A stretch of 64,000 bases of DNA, from the NCBI GenBank assembly GCA_023313575.1, contig JAJTTP010000007.1:310001-374000 (forward strand), given 5' to 3'. Shown here piece after piece: positions 50,100 through 59,854 of this stretch. Origin of the DNA: Eutypella sp. D-1 (lineage: Eukaryota > Ascomycota > Sordariomycetes > Xylariales > Diatrypaceae). The position numbers were made by a program, and so were the translations under genes. Below the pieces are notes generated by a model that was not told where the DNA came from, ran no database searches, and saw only the letters and a list, made by a program, of their open reading frames with translations. Position 1 is the stretch's first letter, and the number at the start of each line of letters is the position of its first letter.

Positions 50100-52001
50100 T
50101 AATGAGACAGGCATGGCGGATTTAGGTAGGGACGACAAGAAGAATGGCACGGCGCGTTCGAGGCGGGGGTGGCATGCCATGGCTAGCTGGCTGTTTAACT
50201 AATCAATGCGCATCGCTAACGTTGGGATATTTCCCATAAACTCTGTCATGCTACCCCTGAGATTTGTTGCTATGGACGAATAGCTACATTGCATGAATAC
50301 TACCTACGTAGATGTAGGTACCAGACTCTGGTGGTTTGGGATCCAGGACCCCATGTGCCTTTGCTTGGTAGATAAACTACATGTGCGCGTGATTACGCAC
50401 TGATCAACCCCCCCCCCCCCCTTTTTTTTCTTCGTATCTCTGGCCTATCTACCTACGTGATGCTCAGGCGCTCAGGCCGTTCGCCTTTTGTGCGCGCTCT
50501 TCTTCTTTTTTTTTTTAATCTTCATCGCCCGGCTGGGATGGGATCACGGTGTTATTGTAATGGTATTTTTTTCCCCCGGGCCATCCCGATCAGATAAGTC
50601 GATCGATGATCGATAGGGTAAAATTGGGTCTTGCCTGGGCGTGTTTCACGGCAGAGCATGGTTTTTATTAAACGTTAAGTACGCCTTGCTCTAGGTTTCC
50701 CTATAAGAGATGAAATAAATCCCCTCAAAGCTTGCATCTGTACCCATCATGAGGTCATAAGTTCAAGGACCCGAGATTGGGAAAAAAGTGACTAGTGTCA
50801 ATTAGAGTTACTTTGTAACAGGTAATGCCGAAAGGAAAGAAATACGATGGCGCATCATAACAATCATAACAATAGTTCGTCCCCCTATAGGGTAATAGGG
50901 GCGCAGACAAATCGCAATGCCAAGCCTTTATCGATTCCGCCACGACATGGACCCGCAGTGCAATCAGCCTCTGTTTCCCAACACCAGATGGAAGTTTCCA
51001 GGCGCACAAACCGGCAGCACTTTGGGTATTTTTACCTGGGAATTTATTTTGTATTAAAAATACTGTTTATTTTTTCCTTTCAATTTTGGACCCCGGATTA
51101 TATAGCACGATAAAGTAGCGAAATATCTACGCCTCCATGCCGTGTAACGATTTGTCTGTGGCACAACTATCATTTATCTGCCACCCGGCCAACTACCGTG
51201 TGATGAAACCCGTATATATCATTAGGTCGCGGCGGCCGAGCTTGGCGGGATCGACACCTAGCTAAACCGAACAAAACAAACACCGGTCTGCCGTCCAGTA
51301 AGATCGCGCCGCGCTTCGTATTGGGAGAGACCTCCTAGGGCTGCGAAAAGTCTTGGACGGCAACCGCGAGTGCCAACCCCTAATACGTGGACATATTCAC
51401 ATTGCCCAACCTCTGCTCAGCCGCGGCCGGCTCGTGTCGCTATCCCGTCCCGTCTCGATTTTTAGCAGAAAGCCCCTATTATTGTGGTTATTATCCTTAG
51501 TTGCTTTTTGTCTTTTCTTTTTCCAGTTTAGGATTTTGCTAGGGTGCCAAATTCTTCTTTGCTGCGGCTTTGGGACCCATCCTGATTCTATCGGCTGTGG
51601 TGCCGAGTCAGGCCACGGCGGTGGAGGTTCGGGCTCAGCCCATTGAACTGCTTGCATGTACCCGGCTCCATACGTGACCCGAGCGTCATCGTGTCAAAGT
51701 TTAGTGCGGCCTATATATAGTAAACATCATGACATCTCCAAGGAGAGAAGGGTTTTATCATAGGGGTTCCTCTTACATCTAACATATATATATATGTGTG
51801 TGACTGCTCATCCCCTAACAATAAAAGTCTTCGCCCTTACTCCCCCTCCAACGGTCAACCTTTCACGCTCGACGAGAAACGATATTTCGGACGATCAGAT
51901 CAACCCACTAAACAACCGATTCGTGTCCGTGTCAGCGCCATAGTAAAACGCCTCTCTAATTTTTAATACAACCACACGTAACCCCCCACCAAAAAGCTAA
52001 A

Positions 52002-52526
52002 ATGGCATCGACCGTCGCCCCCACCGCCACGACAGGCGCGACCGCGACCCCGACCGTCGCCTGCAACCTCTATGAGCTACCGGTCCAGGACATCGCGTGC
52101 GGGATGCCGTTCGGCGGGAACCACTCGGACGTGATGTCGGCGTGCTGCGGCCCGGCGGACGTGGTGTCGTTCCGCAACGACTGCGGGCTGTACTGTCTGG
52201 CGGTAGACCAGACGGTAGAGGACCTGACCGGCTGCCTGTTCCAGCACGGCGCCCCCTGGGGCGACGTCTTCTGCTCCGGCAACGGCACCCAGACCGCTAA
52301 GGACCCCAAGGCCACCGCACCCGCTACCGCGAGCGCTAGCGTCGTCGCCTCCGGCGCCGCCAACTCCAATAACGACGACGACAACAATGGCGACAGCGAC
52401 TCCGAGTCCTCTGACGCCCCCGGCGCCGCCGCCGGCCTCCGGCCCGATTTCGCCGGCTACAAGTCCGGCCTCGTCGTCGGCGCCCTGCTGTTCACCGCCA
52501 CGGCCTTCGGCGCGTTCCAGATCTAG
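52002..52526 (+). CDS. Eight-cysteine Ser/Thr/Ala-rich fungal surface-type protein
   Basis: A single-exon gene of 174 residues. The core holds eight cysteines (21, 33, 48, 49, 61, 65, 78, 91), including a CC pair and the block NDCGLYCLAVDQTVEDLTGC, which I recognise from a widespread unnamed family of small ascomycete proteins. A linker rich in Ala, Thr, Ser, Asn and Asp (about 95-145) should be O-glycosylated. The C-terminal 20 residues (SGLVVGALLFTATAFGAF) are hydrophobic, as in a GPI-anchor signal or single membrane span. The N-terminus (MASTVAPTATTGATATPT) has no hydrophobic core, so a classical signal peptide is not visible; no in-frame upstream exon encoding one was found. GC-ending codons are strongly preferred. 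The opposing long frame on the minus strand (52077-52694) is a shadow of this GC-rich gene. A cell-wall or plasma-membrane location is inferred. Confidence 0.8.
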   Translation: MASTVAPTATTGATATPTVACNLYELPVQDIACGMPFGGNHSDVMSACCGPADVVSFRNDCGLYCLAVDQTVEDLTGCLFQHGAPWGDVFCSGNGTQTAKDPKATAPATASASVVASGAANSNNDDDNNGDSDSESSDAPGAAAGLRPDFAGYKSGLVVGALLFTATAFGAFQI

Positions 52527-54985
52527 GTCTGCTAGCCGCAGGAGATTGGTGTAAAGGAGGTGACGAGATGGCGCAGGGTGTGTGCGATGTACGACACAGG
52601 AGATGGAGGAAGAGGTCAGATATATATGGGGGTGCTTGTCCCAACAAGGAAAGTGATAAACAAGGTGGATGTGGATGATCCTGGACGTGGACATGTGATC
52701 ATCTGTATATATGGATAAGATTTACGATGTGTTCGATATAAGCTTTTTAATCCAAAATACTAAGGACCTTGGATCAAGGCTTTATTTCACTCACCCTTGG
52801 TCATCGATGCAGAGTCATGATCCACAACCAGTGATTATATTGATATAGCTTTGCTTCGAGCTCGTCACGATTAGATCGAATGGGCTGCTGGGGTTTCGGA
52901 GCTGCCCTATCTACGGTGTCTTGTGCCCCTAATGGCATTAATGAAGTTTTATAATATTTGGATGCCTGGTTAACTAATTTTTTTCTTTTATTTTTCTTTT
53001 TGTTATACGTCGAGCTTCCAACCCCTTTCAAGCTCAGGCTGCAGTAGGTCTCGTCCAGCATTTTTTTTTTCTCAACTCAAGCTTGCTTACTACATTTACG
53101 CTAGGTCTATTGAACATGTTGAAGACGACGAGGCGGGCAACTTCAATCTTGGCGCCGTACATGTGCAGGATTATAACGGTGTCTAGGTACATGTACCGGA
53201 GAATTGTGAATGGTCCGACACGTGTGGTATGAGGGGTACGAAGAGCGCCGAGAGTAGGGCTGCTCATCTTCCTGTGTCTAGAGTATCATTCACACAGAAC
53301 CCTGCGGTTGATGCCACCGACCCGCAGATCCAGGGAAGGCCTTGTATCGAGGCGTAGGTGGAGAGCCACTATATATGGGTAAGATCTGACGGTATGCTGA
53401 TCCCTAGCTGGAAACAGATACTCAAGGGCGCTGGATTCGGTACAAATTGATCAGTCATGCCGGCCATGACCCGCCTACATGTTTCTCCGGGCGCGAGGTG
53501 GAAACGATATTTCTTGACCAGCCTGGCAATCACGGACATCATATGTCTTCGGCGAGAGCGCGGCCCAGGCACGAATGGACGCCTATAAGTATGATGCGCG
53601 TAAGCAAGGTTTCTACTCATGAGATAATGCGAACGAGATTCTGACCTGTGCCAAGTGAGCTAAATGCTGTGCTATTGTGTGTCATCTAGGGTTGAGTGGT
53701 CCAACGTTCTGGAACGAACTCTTCAGGGTTCTCAAAGCAGTCCTCTCCTATTCAGATTCGAAGACTTAGTATTTGAAGATGAAGGCTGGTCAAATGGGCA
53801 ATGGAACTTACTCATACCAATGCACCTACGTTCACTTGCAAGAGGAGAACATCTGTTCTCGCCAATACCAGCCTAACACGAAAGCGCTTCCAGGTCCGGT
53901 CACTGCAGCCACAAGTGGAAGGAACGCAGAAACCAACAGCGGCTCCATTCCAACTAACCCAGCCGCATGAAGATCGAAAAACATATAGACTGATGTCGTA
54001 TCAAGGTTAAGATTGTTTACCGAGTGAACCGACTTATAGACTGATGTCGTACCGACTCTATGGATGTGTAACGTTCTGAACCAACTTGCAGCCAATATCG
54101 TATCGGCGGTGCTTATTCTCTGAGCAAATGATGGCTCCCAACCCCTAGCTCAAATGCTGTTCGAACTGCAATGTACTGATGAGAGCCTTGCCGATAGGTG
54201 AAGCTAATGATCAATCAATGGTCACCCTCCCTTAGATACACAGTATGTGTTCTACAAGTGTGTTTTCCTGCGCACGTAGCCGTTCCACTGTTCTATCGGC
54301 CCAAAAAGGTATCCGCCTAATGAGCAATATTCCTTCGGGAGCAACATGGGCAGAGATCCATTTGAACGCCCCTGATGAGACATACTGAGGCTACAAGATC
54401 CTGAATGGAGGGAGGGGGGAAGGGGACCGCAATATTTTTTTATGTGCAGCACATATGCGACGGCTTGCGGAGGTTCTGTATGAAAATAGGGGTAGAGCGC
54501 TAGTGGGGCTCGGGCATTACCCGTCACCTAATATAACCGCCGGTGTGATCGGGCTCTATGTCACATCGGCTATAATCGGAAGGGAATCAAAACTTATGTG
54601 ATCGATATTTCATTACATCTGCAAGTGTATGTCGAAGATGACGGATCAAGCCGTTGATTGGGGCCGTTTCTTACCCTGTAATAATCATGTGTCCCTAGCT
54701 GATATATCCAGCGATTGTGTCTTTTATCCAACTTACAAGTCGCAGAAACCTCTTCGGTGCATGGATCATTATACGATTAATGATATCTACTGATAAAGAG
54801 CGTGTCCTTTATAGTTCATCTCCTCAGCCTGGATAACCAGGCTCGCTGGTAATCCCGCCGACTCGTTGCTGCTAAGCCCTCACGCGGGTCCGCCTTTAGT
54901 ACTTGGGGGCCGCGTAACTGCCCTGTACGTCCTCGTTATATCCTGTTGTTGGTTCTCCCCTCGTCAGCACCACGAATACGACCAA
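52527..54985. other. Intergenic, nothing recognised
   Basis: 2.4 kb between a plus-strand gene and a convergent minus-strand gene. Frames under 92 codons only. A 17-base direct repeat, TATAGACTGATGTCGTA, occurs at 53984-54000 and 54035-54051. No RNA gene or transposon was recognised. Confidence 0.55.
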
Positions 54986-56359
54986 TCAAATATCTTGTGG
55001 TCCATGTGTGGTAAAACCCGCCGGCCAATTCTGGGATGGCGAATCATACCAATGTTCTGAGGGGAAGGTAGGCTTCCCACTAGGCCCTGCTGTAACATCA
55101 AAGGTGTCCGAGTTTTTTAGAAGGGCCATTTCGATGTCGCCGACAGCGGATCGGCCTGAGTGTGTCCTAGATCCCAGCTCAATCTTGATCTCGTGTTGCT
55201 CAGAGATTTTGCCCCATCTCCAGCGGCTACTTGCATCACTTTGTTCAAAGGAGTGCCCTTCTGAACTGGAAGGATCCCCGATGAAAAGGCGTTCAACGAG
55301 TGGTCGGTACGTGGCAACACAGCATGCTATGATAGCTGTACACATCTCGACCCCTGAGAGGATAGCCACGTTTACACTGTCCCCTGTTCAACGGTCAGGA
55401 AAGATTCAGACAGACGGTGGCAAGAGGTCCTATACAAGTCTTATCGAACGTCGATAGTGTGTCTTTCGCGTAGGTGATACGCACAATACTCGCAACACAA
55501 GCCCTTCGGAACGTCAGTGGAAATTCTCGCAGGCTAGTTTGTATAAACAGTGTCATTGAGACAGGACTCACGAGCTACCGGCTCCGAGTGTAAAGGACAG
55601 CAGAATTTTTCGTCGAGTCGACATCTGAAGCTTCCAAAGAATAGGCAGCGGGAGACCTAGAAGGATGAAGTCTATGATGACATTCGCGATACCCATTATG
55701 AACGTGACAGTTCCATAGTCGATGCAGGTTCCCTTGACAGACGAATCCCATTGGGACTCGATGGGATAACACGTAAATGTATCGCAGAAAAAGGCGGCCA
55801 GTGCCCAGGCCATGATAAGCAAAGCCGTGGCAATTAGATATTTATAAAAGGTTTGCCCAGGGAAGATTCGACGGTAAAGTAGTAGAATGGAATACTTAAT
55901 AAGTAAGATTCCGACCACGTAGAGGTTTTCGTCGCAGAGGATGAGCTGGAGCGTTTTCAACATGATGAGCTTTCTGCGATTACAGACAGATGTCAAGGGA
56001 CTTACAATAGTGAGCATCCTAGGGTCATTTACAACGAGGATATGCCTTCCTACCCCGTACCCTGTCCCAATGCATAGAACGATAATGTAGGCCAGATACA
56101 GAACCTGTATAACCCGTCAGGACTTCTTCACACCGTAACTCCAGAAGCAGAGGGGAGGTCTCAAACTGACCAAACCAACAACAAGGCAATAGTCGTCCTT
56201 TCCAAACCCGGCACGATTCAGCCATCTTGCCAGAAACCTGAGAGCGACGAAGATACACGTCAATACACCACAGGTGATGCTGGATATGATGATCGCTGGG
56301 ACTCTGGTGTCTTCGATGTGCTCCTGGATGTACTGGAGCTCCGACGGGGTGGGATCCAT
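54986..56359 (-). CDS. Fungal rhodopsin-domain integral membrane protein (SAT4/PTH11-like)
   Basis: Five exons on the minus strand: 56359-56171, 56104-56006, 55945-55572, 55503-55436, 55383-54986; 375 residues. The N-terminus MDPTPSELQYIQEHIEDTRV precedes the first membrane segment (PAIIISSITCGVLTCIFVAL), and GKDDYCLVVGL ends exon 1. Exon 3 carries ILLIKYSILLLYRRIF, the family's hallmark after the third or fourth helix, and later helices follow. Exon 5 joins as KTWDSVNVAILSGVEMCTAI and ends in a hydrophilic tail of about 90 residues. This is the fungal seven-helix family with rhodopsin-like fold that includes PTH11-type putative receptors and the SAT4 protein of satratoxin clusters; ligands are generally unknown. 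Acceptor choice for intron 3 (AAG at 55504) is the least certain point; a nearer TAG would give a 38-nt intron, too short. Intron 2 (60 nt) is open in frame. No biosynthetic cluster surrounds it. Confidence 0.8.
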
Positions 56360-57001
56360 CGTTCCCCAGCGCCTAAAAGTCGATGCCGGGAGTGAAGAGA
56401 ATGGTTGAAAGGCCGGTTTCGTCGATCCGCCTTCTGGGTAGACGAACGTCGATTGCTCCCTCAGGGCGCGCACCCTCTGGGCGCTATAATAAGACTGTAG
56501 GTGTTGTAAACAGACTACTACTTTGACTTCGACCTGGGCTATGGCAGCTCCTGAGCAGGGAATGGTTCAATCCCATGACCGCAACTTTTTTCTGTTCAAG
56601 GTCTTGCATGGATATTAGACGGCCCTGGGAGCGTAAGCGGGGATCCGCAAGACTGTCAGCTACGAGTTATTTTCCCCGGCGTTATATACCATATCTCTGC
56701 ATTCTGATCATTGGTCCGTCTACCCTTGGATCATATGCACAGTGAGTCAGACCCATCTAGAAATCGACTCCATAATGCTGATCAGCAATCAATAAGAAAT
56801 GGACGATGAGTATTGTTCTATTTGCCTACCGACAATGTCATGTGCCCCTCGAAACCATACAATGGAAACCAAACCCCCTCCAAGAAACGCCTCCAGCTCC
56901 AGCGCTACACCGATTAGTGCCCCATCCCCCCCTATCATCATTATAATCTCATTCACACCACCATCATGCCCTTAATCCTGAGCGAGGTAAGTTAGGTCAG
57001 G
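56360..57001. other. Intergenic between two minus-strand genes
   Basis: Promoter and 5' leader of the rhodopsin-domain gene and 3' flank of the HAM1-like gene. A pyrimidine-rich stretch at 56870-56950 is probably part of the HAM1-like 3' UTR. No feature was recognised. Confidence 0.6.
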
Positions 57002-59278
57002 TCATATCATGCTCTGGGTATGCGTATCAAAGACGTCGTTCCTCCAGCCGTCGGCCTCGAACTGCTCGACGCGGTCGCCGGCGCCGCGGGCCTCATCGTG
57101 CCAGATGCGGACGAGGCTGGCGGGGGTATAGACGCCGCGGAAGACCTCAGCGGCGCGGCCCTCGGCTCCGCCCGGCGGTGGCTGGTCGACGCCGACGCGG
57201 GCGTAGAGGTCCGGGTCGGGCGCGGGGACGAGGCGGGCGGCGACGGCGCGGACGAAGGTCCAGAGGTCTGCGGGGTCCGCAATGCGGGTGGCGCGGAGGC
57301 GCTCGCGCGCGAACACGAGCTCGCGGTTGCCGGCGCGACAGAGGTCCGCGATGGCGGACGCGAGCTGGGCCTCGAGCGCGGCGCGCAGAAGCGGGCGCAG
57401 CAGCGGCTTCACCAGCCACCCGAACCACGATAGCACGCCGTTGCTACGGCGGATCTGGTAGTCGAGGTGGTGGATGCGCACACGCACCGCGTGGAGCGTG
57501 AGGATCTGCTCCAACCGTTCCCGGCATACCTCCACCTCGAGGTGCACGTCGATGCCGCGCTCGTCGAGCGCGAAGCTCGCGATGCCCTCGTCCGCGAGCC
57601 GTGGGAGGAGCGGCCCGGCGCGCGCGCGCAGCCAGAATCCTGCTTCGTCCGCCCGCACCGAGAGCCCGTCAAGCTTGATCAGGATTAGATTCTTCATGCT
57701 AGCGCTAGTCTGTACATGCGCTCTTCGGATCTCGATCTCGTTGAGGTTCTCGATTTTGAGTCGGAACGGTAGGAAAGAGCTGTTATTGACTGTGTGCCCG
57801 GGTTCGATAATTAGGCTCTCCAGTAGTAGGTCGATGGATGGCGTGCTGACTTCGAGACGGGGTATTGGGATGTACTGTACAGCGGAGACTAGGAGCGGGA
57901 TAAATATGTTGAAGGAATCATGGATTAGGTCATTGTTGGTAACGGTATTGGTTGGGGAAAGGACACCAAATATGTGTAGCGTCGTCGTTATCAGATTATG
58001 GATATCCTCATCGCGTAACACGCTCTGGAAGGTGACCGACAGCTGTTGCAGCAGTTCGTCAACGTCATGTCGCAGGCTGCTCTCGGTGCCGACTTTTCTG
58101 CTCTTCTGCCTCAGCTCCTGCAGCTTCTGTTCGGCGTTGCTGAAGAACTCGGGGTCCGTCAGCAGCTTCTGCAGGCTGTTGGCGATCTCCTGCAGCAGCG
58201 CCTCGAACTCCGGGTCGCTGTCCTTGTGGGCCATGACCTGCCCGAGGAGGCGCTCGCACTCCTCCCAGTCCCCGCGATCCCCGAAGCCCTTGACGAACTC
58301 CCAGAGGTTCCGCAGCGCGCGGTCCGTCTCGCGGTTCTCGTGGACGTCGTCCTGGGCCGCCTCCACGACCTCCTCCGCCGCCCGCGAGTACACTAGCGCG
58401 TAGCGCTGGATGAGCAGCGCGAGGGTCGATACCGAGTCTGTGTAGTCCCTGCGCTTGCGGAGATTGGTGACGGCGCTCTGTAGGCGCTTGAGGAGAGTCT
58501 TGCCCTCGTCGCCCGCGAGCTTGTCCTGTGCGCTCTCAGCCGCCGCCGAGGCGACGTCGGCGCCGCGTTGCGCAACGACCTTGCCGACATCCTCGAACTC
58601 ACTCTCAAGGTCGTGGGACGTCGGCGGCTTGCCATTCGTTCCTGGGCCTCCTCCGATACTGGTCACGGTCCGCTGGTCCTCTTGGGAAGGCTCTAGCTGC
58701 TCTCCAGCCTGCTTAGCCGCGTCGCTGAGCGCGAAGGCCGAGTCCTTGAAGATCTCGCGGCCGACGACATTCAGGTCGCCCATGAACCGGCGAAAGTCGG
58801 CGTTGGTGAGCAAGAGCGACCCGACAGTCCTCAGGCTCTGGTACGCGGCGGCTATGTCGGCCTTTCCCTTCGTCTTCTTGGCCCGGGCGGCGAGATCCTC
58901 GACGTCGACGGATATGCGGCTCTTGGCGAGGAACCAGATGAGATCCTGGAGCTGATCCCCGCCATTCTTGTGCAGCAGCAGCGTGATGAACTGCTGGAGC
59001 CACAGCTTGGTGAGGCGGACCAGCCGCCGCCCGTCGTCCGACAGGTCTGGGTTGTCGGGGTTCAGCACGTCGCTGGCCAGGAGGGTGCGCAGATTGATGA
59101 TGGTCTGCTCCGTGCTTGGCATGTACCCCTTGCCCAGCGCCCGCAGCATCTGGTAGCTGTGCAGTTTCCTGTACAGCTCCCGCTGCAGGTGCGTGTCCTG
59201 CTCGTACTGGGGGAGCAGGGGCTCGCGCTGCTCGTCCTCATTGTCGCCCTTGCACCACCCGAAGCATGATGAGAACAT
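57002..59278 (-). CDS. HAM1-like protein (BPI/lipid-binding-type fold)
   Basis: A single exon of 758 residues. The N-terminus MFSSCFGWCKGDNEDEQREP, followed by LLPQYEQDTHLQRELYRKLH, the helical region with STEQTIINLRTLLASDVLNP, and the C-terminal region (about 540-720: a beta-rich stretch with RRAHVQTSASMKNLILIKLD and KPLLRPLLRAALEAQLASAI) match fungal HAM1-like proteins, whose C-terminal domain is related to bactericidal permeability-increasing protein. A lipid-binding or membrane-contact role is the usual inference; biochemistry is poorly known. Two cysteines near the N-terminus beside hydrophobic residues could be palmitoylated, anchoring the otherwise soluble protein. The last 250 codons are exceptionally GC-rich and use almost only GC-ending codons. 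This opens long antisense frames (57474-58403, plus, 309 codons) that are shadows. Confidence 0.85.
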   Translation of the reverse strand: MFSSCFGWCKGDNEDEQREPLLPQYEQDTHLQRELYRKLHSYQMLRALGKGYMPSTEQTIINLRTLLASDVLNPDNPDLSDDGRRLVRLTKLWLQQFITLLLHKNGGDQLQDLIWFLAKSRISVDVEDLAARAKKTKGKADIAAAYQSLRTVGSLLLTNADFRRFMGDLNVVGREIFKDSAFALSDAAKQAGEQLEPSQEDQRTVTSIGGGPGTNGKPPTSHDLESEFEDVGKVVAQRGADVASAAAESAQDKLAGDEGKTLLKRLQSAVTNLRKRRDYTDSVSTLALLIQRYALVYSRAAEEVVEAAQDDVHENRETDRALRNLWEFVKGFGDRGDWEECERLLGQVMAHKDSDPEFEALLQEIANSLQKLLTDPEFFSNAEQKLQELRQKSRKVGTESSLRHDVDELLQQLSVTFQSVLRDEDIHNLITTTLHIFGVLSPTNTVTNNDLIHDSFNIFIPLLVSAVQYIPIPRLEVSTPSIDLLLESLIIEPGHTVNNSSFLPFRLKIENLNEIEIRRAHVQTSASMKNLILIKLDGLSVRADEAGFWLRARAGPLLPRLADEGIASFALDERGIDVHLEVEVCRERLEQILTLHAVRVRIHHLDYQIRRSNGVLSWFGWLVKPLLRPLLRAALEAQLASAIADLCRAGNRELVFARERLRATRIADPADLWTFVRAVAARLVPAPDPDLYARVGVDQPPPGGAEGRAAEVFRGVYTPASLVRIWHDEARGAGDRVEQFEADGWRNDVFDTHTQSMI

Positions 59279-59854
59279 GTTGGCAGATGGTAATACCGTG
59301 CTGCTTTTGAAGCATGTTCCTGATTGAGTGTGCGAAGTGTATAAATCAATAATGTATAGTTATGGAGTATATTATTACGGTCTTTGTTTTGTTTGTATGG
59401 GAATGTCTTGGGAGGAACCCATGTGAAACTTGGACCAATCATAGCGATGTGTCTATGACGCCTGGATGATGATTTGTGGATGACGTCGTTGGCCCGACAC
59501 GCCGGACCTTTAGCTCCACATTTCCGGGCACTTTCCGGGTTTATACGGATCTGTCTCACATAATCGCATCAACTTTGCATTAAGACTCTTTGGGTACCTA
59601 CCTACGTAGAGTTATGCGTTGCTTTCTAAAGTTTCTCCTTGCGGGAAATACAGTAGGTATATATATTTACTTTCTGAGCAAGAATCATTCTATAGATATA
59701 TATAAGCCCGTGCTAATAGCACCCATAAGTTGTGAACTCCACCGCTGAACCTTTACCAATAAGTACTACGCATCAATATGTACAGCCTCCTGGAAGTTGG
59801 CGGTGTTTTTGGACAGGCTTGAGAAGCGGCCTAGTAACGTAGTCACCATCCTTC
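59279..59854. other. Intergenic between HAM1-like and sterol esterase genes
   Basis: It contains the HAM1-like promoter and the sterol esterase 3' flank. ACCTACCTACGTAG occurs at about 59597-59610 and an AT-rich TATATATA run at 59657-59703. No gene was seen; the minus frame 59062-59559 overlaps the HAM1-like start in another frame and is a shadow. Confidence 0.6.

Larger units (their letters stand above)
48787..52001. other. Intergenic, dense in simple repeats
   Basis: No gene is supported. The region holds GA, CGG, GTCGAAA, GGT and GGGAT tandem repeats (listed separately), a C14 then T8 run (50408-50429) and a short TA/TG microsatellite near 51785-51802. A plus frame at 51353-51646 would encode one hydrophobic segment and a Gly-rich tail but has no recognisable relatives and is probably fortuitous. 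Confidence 0.55.

Noticed and set aside
51353..51646. 97-codon ORF with a hydrophobic segment
   Set aside because: No homologue recalled, no splice or start context, and it lies in repeat-dense intergenic DNA. Likely fortuitous.
52077..52694. 205-codon minus-strand ORF with Val/Gly/Ala-rich sequence
   Set aside because: Shadow of the GC-rich eight-cysteine protein gene on the opposite strand.
55504..55571. A 38-nt version of intron 3 in the rhodopsin-domain gene (acceptor CTAG)
   Set aside because: It keeps phase but is shorter than introns normally spliced in these fungi. The 68-nt version ending in AAG also keeps phase and gives better family continuity (SSACVASIVRITYA).
57474..58403. 309-codon plus-strand ORF
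   Set aside because: It is antisense to the HAM1-like gene in its GC-rich part, Ser/Arg-biased as antisense frames of such genes are, and has no domain.
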